A stretch of DNA of 64,000 nt from Blastomyces gilchristii SLH14081 (Eukaryota; Ascomycota; Eurotiomycetes; Onygenales; Ajellomycetaceae). A program made the position numbers and the translations under genes. This document shows positions 12,310 through 24,009 of the stretch, one piece after another. Under the pieces are notes generated by a model. It was not told the origin of the DNA. It saw nothing but the letters and a program-made list of their open reading frames with translations, and searched no databases. The stretch spans positions 199,136 to 263,135 of the forward strand of contig NW_003101662.1 in assembly GCF_000003855.2 (NCBI RefSeq), written 5' to 3'. The stretch's first letter is position 1, and every line of letters begins with the position of its first letter.

Positions 12310-13450
12310 TCACATTGTCTTGATTATTCAGATTTTGCAGATACTCAGAGATTCATCTCTTATTGACAATGAGATTGTGAAAATGTGCTGCAGTGTGAGA
12401 ATCATTGATAGAAAACCTAGGCATATTCACATATGCCTGGTCAGAGATTGTGTGAGTAGGAGAAGAGTGATCATAGACTCACAGAGCTGTAGAAGACACT
12501 GATAACATCAGAAGCTTCATAAGAACTGTCAGCTAGAGTCTGTAAGGAATTACTTATAAGAAGACTTACAGTAAAGAGAAGAACTGCACTGCTTAAAGCC
12601 AGGGACTGGCCTGGGGGAGACATGGGGTTGGCTGCTGGCCTGAAGATCGGGTGCGGTGGCAGGGCTGAGAGAGGTGGAGATGCGGTCACGGGCGGCGGCG
12701 CCCCTGCTCCACCAGCTGGCAAAGCAATCAGAGGAGTCACAGAGACACTCATGAGAAGCTCAGCAGCAGCCAGACATTGTTTACAAAGATATTGAAATTG
12801 AAAAAATTTTTATTCTTGAGAAGTTCTTGAATCAATATATAGACATTGTCAGAAACACTCTCTCTCTATCATCTAAGTAAAAACACTTCACAGATGAATG
12901 AGAATACTCATAGTTTATAAGAATGAAAGCTGTTATAGAAAAAGAGAAAAGAAGATAAGATTTCACAGACAGATCTGAGATATTTATACTACTCTAGAGA
13001 GATTTACTTACACTGTGAGTAATTCTGCAGAACAGTCAGATCACTCTAGTAAATAAGAGTAATTATGAATCACAGGCCTGAATCTTTCTATATGACTATA
13101 AAGAGTGATTACAGACTGTGAATATCTTGATTCTACAATTCTACAGAGTTGATAAAAGAATGAAAAATTCCTTATAATTCTACAGTGTTAAAGAACAATG
13201 ATTCATGAGAATAAGTGAAAGATTAACTCATGAATACTTCTCTTTGATGAGAATGATCTCACAGAGAGTGATTCATCTGTGAGATGAATCTGTGTGATAA
13301 TCACACAAGAATCTTGTGAAAATGATTGAGAGTCAACTGAAACTCTTCTGTATGAAAGATATGAGATGAATCTGTATAATAGTCAGAGAAGAATCTGTAG
13401 ATTACAAAGAATCTCACAGAATAAGAAACTGAGTAACAGACTCTTTTCTC
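12310..13450 (+). pseudogene. G2 extra reading frame downstream of pol, unknown product
   Basis: About 1.8 kb separates the chromodomain from the 3' LTR. In it one plus-strand frame reads well from about 12572, with ELHCLKPGTGLGETWGWLLA at the start and PDIVYKDIEIEKIFILEKFL further on. It is interrupted almost only by TGA where Trp would fit. Inside the unmutated island (12592-12735) the Trp codons are still TGG. No domain is recognised. The same region exists in G2-B and G2-C, so it is a regular part of the element and not a chance insertion. Confidence 0.45.
12592..12735 (+). other. GC-rich island that escaped mutation inside G2-A
   Basis: About 140 bp rich in CG, CC and GG (for example ACGGGCGGCGGCGCCCC) sit in sequence otherwise lacking these dinucleotides. 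The aligned segments in G2-B (about 27555-27690) and G2-C (62830-62975) are fully AT-converted. The island therefore shows the ancestral sequence. Confidence 0.85.
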
Positions 13451-13594
13451 TTCACAGTAACAAGAGATTTTTCCTCACTGAGATTTTTTATAGATATGAA
13501 GGATTTTTAGTGAGTATCACTGCAGTGCTGAGCTGATTTTATAAAGTCACTCAGTGAAAGGCTTCATGAATGAAGTCTTAGAGAGGGAAGAATA

Positions 13595-13852
13595 TGTAAG
13601 AAATCCCACTTCTTGCAGATTCTTTACCTCTATTCCTATCTCTCATGTAATTAATAGAGCTAGCAGCCCTTGGCTATACACAACTATATAGACTGGAGTT
13701 CACAAATACTATTCACAACTCAGCTTAAATGCTATTATATATTTAATCTCTACATTTTATCTTTCTACTGCAAATACTTCTAGTAGTTAACAGTACATAT
13801 CACACCAAGCTGCAAACACCCGAATAATCGCCTGCGAGCACTTATTCTTACA
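13595..13852 (+). repeat. G2-A 3' LTR (258 bp)
   Basis: The mate of 6606-6863. Here the left half has lost CG, CC and GG, and the right half (from about 13765, containing ACACCCGAATAATCGCC) keeps them. This is the mirror image of the 5' LTR. Confidence 0.96.
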
Positions 13853-13857
13853 CTACT

Positions 13858-15400
13858 CATGACACTATACACACTTCTCTGATTAGAATATTCCCTCTCT
13901 GAACTGATACTGATATCTCTACTTCTTCTACACTGAATGAACTGTGGCATACAGCAGCTCAGGCTAACAAACTTCTTCAAACTCTTACTAAAGCAGTATA
14001 ATAAGAAGTGTCTTGATTCTCTTCAGAATTATATATAAAGACTGATATCTTGAAATATTTAATAGATAACAGTAATGCTCTGCAATTCTGTGAATGACAC
14101 TGAGTCTCTCACTCTGAACTCTTACACACCTGGATAATGCAAGAGATGCATGATTTGTGTATGATCAGTTATTCAGGTCATGAACAACTGTATTGAATAG
14201 TCTCTTGAGAATTCTACTGATCTGAGATATCAAATAGCATCAGATGTTTTATCTGAAACTGCAACTATTAATCTTTCATCATCTTATAAAAGAACTGTAG
14301 AAAAGGCCTGCTGAAATCACTTAATATCTCTGATAGAATCTGATGAGATGTGATAATTAACTTCACTGTTGATCTCTCTGAGAGTAAGAGTTGTAGAAAT
14401 ATTCTGATTATTATGAATTAATTAAGCAAAGATGTAATATTGAAATCTTACAATAAGATGAATACTGAACAAGTTACTGAAGCTTTTCTACAGAGTCTGT
14501 TCTATCAGATGCATGAATTACTAAGATCTATAGTATCAGATCAGAGCTGTCAATTTATAAGTATTCTCTGAATAAGAATCTGTTAAGTTCTTCAGATTAC
14601 ATGCTGTCTGTCAACTGTCTATCACTCTGAGACTGATAATGCATCAGAATGAATAATTCAGACTGTAAAAATTATCTTCATAGGTTCTGTAATCACTTAT
14701 AAGATGATTAGTATGACCTGCTTCTACACACAGAGGTCACTATTAATGAATGAGATGTCATTTGAACAGGTGTAAGCCTGTTCTTTCTTACACACAGTTA
14801 CTACATGAAGGTATTGAATCTTCTAGAGACTACACAGTTCATATTGAACTCTCACAGTTCAATTCAGATCACTGACAATATAGTAATAAAGCTCTGAGAT
14901 GCCTGTGACTGAGCAGAGGCCTTCATGACAACTGCTAAATAAGATTAAGAAGATCAAGTCAATATCTGATGAGATTTTGCAGAGCAGTATAAGATAGAAG
15001 ATCTTATATAATTGAATCTCAAGAATATACAGACTACACACTCATTCTGTACATTGAACTATCATTATATGAAATACACAGTGATAGAAGTTCTAGACAG
15101 TCACAACTACTATCTTGATACTTCATCAGAAATTCATAATGTGTTTTATACAAGCTTACTCTGCTGCACTATCACTGATCTGTTTCCTTCTCAACTGACT
15201 TCTGACTAACAATCATCAGAGATCATGGAAGAAGATAACAAACTTGAATAAGAGATTGAGAATATCCTTGATAAGAGACTCTGTGGCCATGACTGACAAT
15301 ATATTATAAAATGAGTCAGATATGATCATCTGACCTGAACTCTGAGTTTCACATTATCTGAAACAGCAGCTCTTGACTGATGAGAACTGCTTCTGAAAAG
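13858..15400 (+). pseudogene. G1-A pol, integrase and chromodomain part
   Basis: This continues G1-A after the CTACT duplication. Integrase core signals are SIVSDQSCQFISILW, followed by LSTVYHSETDNASEWIIQTV (14530-14670). The C-terminal module at 15012-15209 reads KYTVIEVLDSHNYYLD and IHNVFYTSLL. A chromodomain-like QYIIK-VRYDHLT and ETAALD segment follows at about 15297-15385. Stops are mostly TGA at Trp sites. The same module is on the minus strand in G1-B (30459-30656). Confidence 0.85.
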
Positions 15401-15410
15401 AGAGGGCTAA

Positions 15411-15743
15411 TGTGACAGGCTGCACCTGATCAATCATATAGACTATTTTATTACACTTCACAGATTTCAATCACTTCATTCTTGAACACATATACTCTGA
15501 TTCTCAGTCATTCTCAATCGCTAATCTTCAGCTGCCATGACTGATTCTCAGCCGTTCTCAATCACTGATCCTCAGCTGCTATAAACGCGTATAGATTCTT
15601 CCGCTCTGAAGCTCTATTATATACATCATCACATACATGTATAAATATTCACTTTGATTGCTGATTCTCACACTTTCACTTTCTTTTCCTTCTCTAACAT
15701 TTTTCTCTTTGTTATATAAGACCTATCAATATCATACTGATCT
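15411..15743 (+). repeat. G1-A 3' LTR, lacking its last ~21 bp
   Basis: It starts TGTGACAGGCTGCACC, matching the ancestral TGTGGCGGGCTGCGCC visible at the right end of G1-B. It ends at ...CATACTGATCT, where the LINE tail starts. It is 333 bp instead of the expected 289 because a 44-bp segment is duplicated in tandem (15497-15540 and 15541-15584, both starting CTGATTCTCAG). Confidence 0.9.
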
Positions 15744-16119
15744 TATTATTATTATTATTATTATTCTTCAATTATAGATGTATGCAGTCAGAGACTATGA
15801 CATCTACCTGAGAACTTTTAATTCTCAGGGTTTTTTCTATATCTGTAAAGTTAACTATTATACATTCATCAATTTCAGATATGCAAAATCAGAAAATTCC
15901 AGCTCAGAATACAAAAACTGTTTACAAATTGCAGTGTTTTAACATCTTCTGATACTTTGAAATCATTAAACAATATCATGACAAAGGAAAAGAGAACACA
16001 GTCTTAAAGATAGACACATTAAATAGATAGATAGAAAGAAATTAAAAGAAAAAGATAAAGTAAAGAGAGACTGTAACAAAACAAATTATTAAAAAATAGT
16101 ATGTAGCTGTTTTAACAGA

Positions 16120-19100
16120 CTATATCTGATTGATTTCCTCCTCTTCATATTCAGACATTTCTGAATTTAGCCATTTTCTTATAGCTGCTTGAGTTTCTGA
16201 TAGAAAGTCTATTAAGTATTTAATTCCTGTCTCAGTTGAGAATAAGAATCTCATATTTAATTGATTTAAATCATACTTCTCTTTCAATCTAGCTCTGAGA
16301 CTATTGTATAATGCACAGTGTATTACAATTTACTCAGAATTCTCATTTGCATTGCAGAATGAGCATTCTATTGAGTTAAATCTGTCATCAAATCTTTGTA
16401 TGTAAGATTTGAAATAGTTATATTCTAGTTTCAGCTGTATTATAGATGAGAATATTTTCTTTTTATATTTAATTGAACAATATTTTCACTTGGGTTTTGT
16501 TTCAAATCTTGAATAATGCATACTCTTCTTTTATTTCTGCCAGCTTTCATTTCACTTGTCTAAATAAGATTCTTTTATTTTTCTCTTTATAAAAGACCAG
16601 GATATAGTTTTTTGAATAGATCTGCTTAATTCTGCACTCTTTTTTGCAGCTGAATCAGCTAATTCATTGTCATGAATATTCATATGAGCAGGAACTCAGT
16701 GCAGATGAATTATCAGCTTTAATATTCTTCTCTTTTGAATTTTCAAAACAGAGTTTAAGATCAGTTCAAGATTCATTTGATTATTATAAATCTGACTATT
16801 TCTAAGTCTTTTTAAAGCAGCTTGACTATCAGAGAATATACATATCTCTTTCAAACTATTTTCTCTTTTATGAGATTTTATTTCAATGAGTTTAAAAGCT
16901 TTCACTATTATAAATAGTTCAGCATCAAAGACTTCAGATTCACAGCCTAAATTTCAGAAATCTGAGATAAAATTGATATTATCTTCAGTATAAGCAATGT
17001 CTGTGTCTAATCTATTCAAATTCTCATTTTTTGAGTCATCTGAATAAATCACAATAGAGTCTTTTATATTAATTATAGAAATTCTCTTTAAATGCTGTTC
17101 ATATTCTTTCTCTTTAGATAGTTCACTTATTTATAAGTCTATAAGAGATTCAAGCTTTTCTCTTCAGAGAGATAACTTCTCATGATCAACTTTTTCAATA
17201 TTTAAAGAAGAAAATTGATTTTTAATCAGAGAGTATAGTCTGTACAGTTAAGAAGACATTTTCTTTAAAGAATTATTTTCATTTCAATCAAGAAATCTAG
17301 TTCAATCCAGTTCATTTCCAGAGTTAATTGATAGAAATGAAGAAGAGACTCTTTTTCTGATTATATAATTTAAGCTCATCTTTATAACTTTCAGAGCATA
17401 GTTTATACAGGCCTTTTCAAATCTAATAGTAGAAGAGAGAATTGAAGCTTCAATTTTCATTACTTTAATAGAAGATGATTTTAATACTCTCAGAATTCTT
17501 CTCAAAACTCTGTTTTACAGACTTTGAAAGAGTTCAGTGAAATTTCCTTGATTATTTCATCAAACTTGAACTTCATAATCAGCTACTGAGATAATACAGG
17601 CTATATATAACTATTTCATAGCCTGGAAGAATAGACCTCTCTCTGTATTTGATAGTCTGATAATGTTATTTAATAGTCTTTTTGCCTTGACAGTTCTTTG
17701 TTAAATATAATATTTAAAATTTAACTTAGAGTTTAATCATACTTCTAATCATTTGACATTTAAACTGGGTTTAATCTCTCTATTTAAAAGAGTTAGAGAT
17801 AGTTCTTTCTTATTAAATCTAGAAAAGAAATGAATTAACTCAGTTTTATTCATATTAAATTGAATTTAATTGATATCTGCTCTGACAAGGATTTTCTTTA
17901 CAGCTTTTTTAATCACTTTCAAATTCTCTTTGATAGTTTTTAAGCTGTAGACTAGATCAATATCATCTACATAACTTAGAGATTGCACTATTTTCATATT
18001 TCTATCTTTGAATAGATATGCAGTGTATATTGCAAATGAAATGAGTGAGATTGAAGATTCTTACAGCACTTCTATTTTTATCTCAGTCTTGTCTTATTTT
18101 ATTTCATCAAAGACAAGTTGTATAATTGTTTTAAATATAAAATAGTTAACTCATTTTATTAGAGAAAGTGACAGTTTTAACATCTTCAAAGTCTGAATTA
18201 ACTTTAACTTTGAAACTTGATCAAATGCTTCTTTTATGTCAATAAAAACTGCAGTTGAGACCAGATCTTCATACTTTGCTATTTAAATATTATAAACAAC
18301 TGAGAGAACAGTGTTAATTACAGAAAATTGTTTTCTATCTCTCATTTATTCACTGAATAAAAGAGAGTTATTAATAGAGCTTATAAAAGATAGTTAAGTA
18401 GCTATTATCTTTTTCAAAACCTTTTCTAGACAGTTTAATAGAGATATTACTCTATATGACTTAGAAATTGAAGTTTTTCTATTAGGTTTTATAAGAATCA
18501 CTTCAGTGACTTCTCTTCAGCATTCAGAATAATATTCATTTTTCAAGAGATTGAAAAAGAGCTCAAAATACATTCTTTAAGTAGGAATATGTATTTTGAA
18601 TAATTAAGTGATTAATTGAATCAGGCTCTGCAGCAGTTTTAACAGAACTTGAGAAGATAGCTGACTCTAATTCATCTTGTGTAAGATCAGGTCATTCTCA
18701 TTCATTTTTTTCAATGTAGTTGAGAAGTGATATATTCTCTTTCTCTGAATCTGAATCTGAATCTGATGAGTTCTGAAAGAGAATTCTCATGAAAGCTTGA
18801 TATTTTTTCTCAAAAGAGTTTGCTGTATATAATTCATTCTGAAACTCATATTCTAAGACTGGAAGTTTTGCTACACTTCTTGTTTTAGTATAGTTAAAAG
18901 CTTTAAAAACTTTCTTCTCTTATACTTCTTCAAGAAATTTATTTCAGTAGTCTGTTTTAGCTCTTTTAATATCTGAAAAATATTCATTTCTGACAGCTTT
19001 GAACTCTTTATCAGATATTATATCATTCTTTCAATCTCTTCTAGCAGTAGCTAATTCTTTCCTTTTAAATGAGATATTCTCATTTTATCAAGATTTTAAA

Positions 19101-20080
19101 TACTCAGAAGATTTTCTCTTTGAAATATTATCTCTAACACTTATTAGAATAATAGATGTAATGAGCTTCACTCTATTCTTAAGTATTTCATTTGAGATGT
19201 CTTGATCAGAATTTCAATATAGCTCACTCTATCTTTCAGATTTTAACAGTTTTATACTTTCTTCAACTACTTTTCAATCAGCTTTTTCAAAGTTAAACTG
19301 ATTAGAGAGAAGAGGATTTTCACTTATTTATTTTTCACTCAGTTTAATATCAAATTGAATAATCTTATGATCTGATTCTGATGTCTCATTTGAATTAATA
19401 AATCAGTTTACAAGTTTTTTTTTCATTAGATTTTATGATATGAAGATTAGATCTATAATAGATTTCTGTTTTATATCTTTTCTAAAGAATGTTTGTTAAT
19501 CAGGCTTATTAATCAAATCTATTGAATGCTCAAAGATTTATTCAATCAGATTATCAGCTCTCACTACTCTTTTACATTCTGAATTTCATCAGAGATGATA
19601 TGCATTGAAATCTTCTATAATTATAGAGTTTCTTGATAAAGTTATGTTCAGAAATTCTCTATTAATTGTTCAGATATTGTTATTTTTCTTCAATAACTTT
19701 TTATTATAGATATTTATAAGCTGTATAGTATTAAACTCATTCTCTTTATCTATAATATCACTCATCAGAATATCAGAGTCAGATATGATATTAAATCTTA
19801 AATTAAATTAATATCTTGATCTTTTTCTTTCATAGATCACTACTCTTGACTTTATGTCTGACTTTTAAGATAGCAAGCAGTAGTAGCTTGAATGAGAAAT
19901 GATGTAATTTTACTCAGCATCAAAATTCAGTTTCTGAAGTAGTATAAAATCAACTTTTTATTCAAATGCAATTTAAAGATAAGAATAAATATAATTTAAG
20001 TTTCTATTCACATTATTTTGAATAAATGTGATTTTTAAAGAGTTTTTAAACTTTTTTTGTTGTTTTTGTTGTATATTCAT
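16120..20080 (-). pseudogene. LINE ORF2 (endonuclease, RT, RNase H, zinc finger)
   Basis: From an ATG at 20080: the APE endonuclease shows IIEDFNAYHL, IDLIFIS and SESDHKIIQFDI (about 19640-19340). RT has the catalytic box SYVDDIDLVY near 17965. RNase H (about 17050-16670) shows VIYSDDSKNENLN, DAELFIIVKAFKLI and CIFSDSQAALKRL, then PAHMNIHDNELADSAAKK, which contain the acidic catalytic residues. A CSFCNA...IVIHC zinc finger lies near 16370. The product would make DNA from element RNA at a nicked target. The frame is broken by many TGA codons and a few TAA and TAG. The stop is at 16120. Confidence 0.88.
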
Positions 20081-20114
20081 ACTAAAAGAGAGTAGAGATA
20101 GAGTAGAATCTAGT

Positions 20115-21711
20115 CACTATTATCAGATAATAGATTATAACTATTTTGAAAAGTAGAGATCTCAACTGCTTACATTATATCTAGTTTATCATCAGAGTCA
20201 TTTCTCAATTCTCTAATCTAAACAGAAGTTTGAGGATTCAAATTCTGTTTATATTTAGCTGAGAAATTGAAGTTTGAAGATTTAGATAGTTAAGAGTTTC
20301 TTCTTTTTAAGCTTGTAGTTATAAGTTTACTGACTTAACTCTTCTCTTCAGTTCTAGATTGACTTTGAGCTTCATCTCTTCTCTGATTCTTTTAAGTTCT
20401 AGAAGTAAATATACATTCTTTTGAGCTCAATGCATGTTTTTCTTTATAATTAGAGCACTTAAGCAGAGTGTATTGACATATTTCATCTCTTTTTAAGCAT
20501 GTTTCATATTTATGCTCACTAGTTTTATAATCTCTGACACAGAATGTATATTTTAAGTCTCTAAAACATGAGATTATAAAGTATTCATATCTTTGATAGT
20601 TTGAACCCTGTATTTGAGCTTTGAGATTCATTCTTGAGTCTTTGTATTCATGAACTCTCATTTTCAAATCTGCTACTCTTACTTCAGAGATTTTTGACTG
20701 TTTAAGTGTTTTTATATATACTAGAACAGAGACATTTCTTCTACTTTATCTGAACTTAATTGAATTTAGTCATACAGGCTTCTTTCTCAGTTGAATAGAG
20801 TTGTATTCTTTTAATTCATTTTTGAGAAGTAGTATTTTTTCTTCACAGTTAAAAATTTCAACTGAAATATTATAAAGAATGAATTTATCTCACTTTTCAT
20901 CTCTTTCAGATAGAATTATCATATTTAGCAAAGATTCTACTGCTAACTTTCAGAGATTCTCATTCTGAATAAGGAATTCAGAACTGAATTCAGACATTAT
21001 AGTCACAATGATGAAGTTTTCAAAGAATGATGACTCAATTGAAGCTATAACTGATTTTTGAACTTTAATATCAGTTATCAACTGAGAAAAGAACTGCTGA
21101 TTAATTTAATTTCTGATTCTGAAAATGAGATTTGAGTTTAGCTTATTTCTTTGCAGAATGTTCTGATTTAAGACTTTGAGAATAAGTCTTCTATTTCTGA
21201 AGATTTGAAAGTTTTTCTCTTTTTACATTTTCTTTTTTACTTCTCTATGAATAGAGATATGAGCAGTACTCTTCTCAGTTTTCTCAGAATTTTGAGCAGA
21301 TTTTGAGATAGCAGATTTAGAGACAGTAGATTCAGCTGCTTAAGTATATATTTTCTTCTAATTCAAAGAAGAAGAAGAAGTAGAAAGAAAAGAAGAAGTA
21401 TAAGATGAAGAGTCAGTGATTGTACTAGGAATTTTCAATGTTTTTTAAACTGTGTTTGAGATTTCAAGTTTGAACTTGATCATCTTCTGTAGTTATCTAG
21501 TCTGAGCATGAAGAATTAACAGAACTTCTTCATTCATCTTACTCAGATACTACTTTTCAAGAATCTTGCTTACTTTTTTAAGTTTCTGTATTTAAAGAAC
21601 TTGTTATTTCTCTATTTCTTCTTTCTCTCTTCTCTTCAGAATTTCAATCTCAGAAATAGCATTTGAGAAAGCATCTTTTTCCACATCAACTAAGTGTATT
21701 TTTGAACTCAT
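20115..21711 (-). pseudogene. LINE ORF1 (RNA-binding, gag-like)
   Basis: It starts MSSKIHLVDVEKDAFSNAIS at 21711, with a predicted coiled coil rich in Lys and Glu (EIEILKRREKEEIEKQ). A Ser-rich linker follows. A C-terminal cysteine array at 20392-20667 (CVRDYKTSEHKYETC, then CSNYKEKHALSSKEC) resembles CCHC knuckles with some Cys changed to Tyr or Phe. The product would coat the element RNA. The matching N-terminal part is in L-3 (start at 24006). Confidence 0.75.
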
Positions 21712-23327
21712 TATTCTCACTCAATGAAAAGTTAATCAGACTGTTTCAATTGAGATATTTCTAAGTCTGTTTTCAATTGAAAAGTTAATCAGACTGTTTC
21801 AAAAGAAGAATAAAAGACTTTTATGTATAAAACACCTGATTTTTTTCACACTAGTTCAGTAACTAGGTTAGATTTTTGAAGAGAATCTAATAAACTAAAA
21901 TTGATTTTTAAGATAAATCAATAAAATCTTTACAATCTCTTTCTTGAAATATAGTGAGAAAGAGTATGATATCAATTAATAATGAATCAGATGATATGAC
22001 AGTTTTTAAGAGAAAAACTGATAAAAAATAAATCAATTTTTTGCAGAGAAATTGATTAAAACTATTCAATTTTATTCTAAATTATTCAATTCTTCTCACA
22101 CAATGAGTATACAACTCAAATCAGTTAATAAAGAGTGTAAAAAAGAATTAAGTATTAATAAAAGCTCTTCAGTCACTGAAAAAGTAATTCTTACTTAAAA
22201 GAATGTGAAATTATAATAGAAAATAACTCTGTTTTTAATTCTTTGTTAGAGTATTATATAAAACTCAGAGAAAAACATCTTACTTTTTCAAGAGAAGTAA
22301 AAAACTATTTCTAAGATCTTTTTTTTTTTTTGCAATAACTGCTACTGAAGAATGAGATAGAAACTGCTAAGATATATACTACTATATACTCTCTATCAAG
22401 ACTTTTTCTCTTCAGAGTCTTGATATTATAGAGAATATAAGTCTATTTCTATATAATAATGTAAATATTGTCAGTGAGATGTAGAGAAACTGATTATTTA
22501 TATCTCAAAATAGAAAACTTTGTCAATAATTATATTAATATAGAGTTAATTCTCAAATTCAATAGAAATCTAGTATTGCTGTTCTCAATCTCTTGCAGAA
22601 TCTATTGAATATTAAGATATTAAAACTAGATTTAATATATCTCACTGTGCAGGGATCAAAGACTCAGTCAGACCTTGAAGTATACTGATTTTATAGTTGT
22701 CATGTCTGCTGATTATGTATCAAGTACAGTTGCTGAGGTATCTTTTTGTACTTTTCTGTCAGGGATGAGCCAGATTGAGAGGGGTGGTATGAGGGTGAGA
22801 CTTGGTGTTGATGTCTAGATACACTGAAGACAGACCGTGGAGGTTGCACTTCAGAAGTGACTGTTGGTTATGTGCTTGATATTATCACCAAGGTATCTTT
22901 TTGTATTTTTCTGCCGGGGATGGGCCAGATTAGGAAGGGCGGTACGAGGGTGAGACTTGGCATTCATGTTTTGGAACATCAAAGATGGACAGGGTTTTCG
23001 CGGAGGTCGCTTCTCAGATATCTCCACAACTACAGATCAGGGATCTTCCAAAATCGAGAAGATTGGTGCATATGGCTAGGTCTCTTCACCTTACAATTTG
23101 TATGGCAATTTGGCCCGGGGTTGTGGTGTGGTAGGGGAGAATGGGGGATAATCCCACACAGGAGTTTCGAACGACGTCTGGTTCACATTTGGCTGGATAA
23201 CTCCACCACCACACGGGGTATGCGGTCGGCGATGGGGTCAAAATGCTTGTATGATCGAGGGCTTTTCGATGGATCTATCGGCGGGTTCTTATTCGAAAAA
23301 TCGAGCGAGTTCGTGGTGGAGCGGTTG
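21712..23327 (-). promoter_or_regulatory. LINE 5' leader / internal promoter region
   Basis: 1.6 kb of non-coding sequence upstream of ORF1. It contains two tandem ~50-bp units with AAAGTTAATCAGACTG (21730-21800), a T12 run at 22320, and a GC-rich 5' block (about 22857-23327) that still has CG dinucleotides. LINEs carry internal promoters in this position, so a promoter role is inferred from position only. Confidence 0.5.
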
Positions 23328-23338
23328 TGAACAAGACC

Positions 23339-24006
23339 AGCTCAATTGAAGCTATAACTGATTTTTATACTTCAATATCAGTTATTAACTGAGAAAAGAA
23401 CTGCTGATTAATTTCATTTCTAATTCTGAAAATAAGATTTGAGTTTAGCTTGTTTTTTTGCAAGATCTTCTAATTTGAGACTTTGAGAATAAGTCTTCTA
23501 TTTCTGAAGATTTGAAAGTTCTTCTCTTTTTATATTTCTTTTTTTTTCTTTCTATGAACAGAGATCTGAGTAATATTCTTCTCAGTTTTCTCAGAATTTT
23601 AAACAGGTTTTGAACTAGCAGGTTTAGAGACAGCAGATTCTGCTACTTAAGCATACATTTTCTTCTAATTTGATGAAGAAGATAAAGAAGTAGAAGATGA
23701 AAAAGAGTCAGTAACTGTACTAGAAGATTTCAATGTTTTTTGAATTATGTTTGAAATTTCAAGTTTGAACTTGATCACTTCTTGTAGTTATCTAGTCTGA
23801 GTATGAAGAATTAACAGAACTTCTTCATTCTTCTCACTCAGACACTGTTTTTTAAGAATTTTGCTTGCTTTTTTCAGTTTCTGTATTTCAAGAACTTGTT
23901 ATTTCTCTATTTCTTTCTTCTTTTTTCTCTTTAGAATTTCAATCTCAGAAACAGTATCTGAGAAAACATCTTTTTCCACATCAACTGAGTGTACTCTTGA
24001 ACTCAT
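23339..24006 (-). pseudogene. LINE ORF1, N-terminal part (L-3)
   Basis: It starts MSSRVHSVDVEKDVFSDTVS at 24006 and follows the ORF1 of L-2 residue by residue until the copy breaks at 23339. Several stops are present. The C-terminal zinc knuckles are absent. Confidence 0.75.
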
Positions 24007-24009
24007 TTT

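Larger units (their letters stand above)
6606..13852 (+). mobile_element. Ty3/gypsy chromovirus-like retrotransposon G2-A
   Basis: This is a structurally complete element. It has two 258-bp LTRs (6606-6863 and 13595-13852) beginning TGTAAGAA and ending TTCTTACA (TTCTTATA in the left copy). A perfect 5-bp target duplication CTACT flanks it (6601-6605 and 13853-13857). It is inserted in the pol gene of G1-A. The internal order is gag, protease, RT, RNase H, integrase, chromodomain, then an extra 3' region. All frames are broken. A second copy (G2-B) and a fragment (G2-C) are in the window. Confidence 0.97.
3066..15743 (+). mobile_element. Ty3/gypsy retrotransposon G1-A, split by G2-A
   Basis: The element keeps the last 30 bp of its 5' LTR (to 3095), gag, protease, RT, RNase H, integrase, chromodomain and most of its 3' LTR (15411-15743). 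G2-A interrupts it at 6606-13852, so its own parts are 3066-6605 and 13858-15743. Domain order RT-RNaseH-integrase marks it as Ty3/gypsy. A reverse copy, G1-B, is intact at the structural level at 29948-36562 and defines the LTR ends. All genes are broken, mostly by TGA at Trp positions. Confidence 0.92.
15744..23327 (-). mobile_element. Full-length LINE (non-LTR retrotransposon, RNase H-bearing, Tad1/I-like) L-2
   Basis: On the minus strand it reads: long 5' leader (23327-21712), ORF1 with zinc knuckles, ORF2 with APE endonuclease, RT, RNase H and a C-terminal zinc finger, 3' UTR, and a (TAA)n tail at 15744. The 5' end at 23327 is credible because L-3 ends at exactly the same sequence (GAGCGGTTG). 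Both ORFs are riddled with stops. Clade assignment (Tad1/I-like) is inferred from domain content. Confidence 0.9.

Noticed and set aside
12471..12752. Pro/Ala-rich minus-strand frame
   Set aside because: It is the antisense of the GC-rich island. The plus-strand frame continues in the flanks and fits the element.
22857..23330. 157-aa plus-strand frame
   Set aside because: It lies in the LINE 5' leader on the strand opposite to the element. The second copy in L-3 does not keep the frame.
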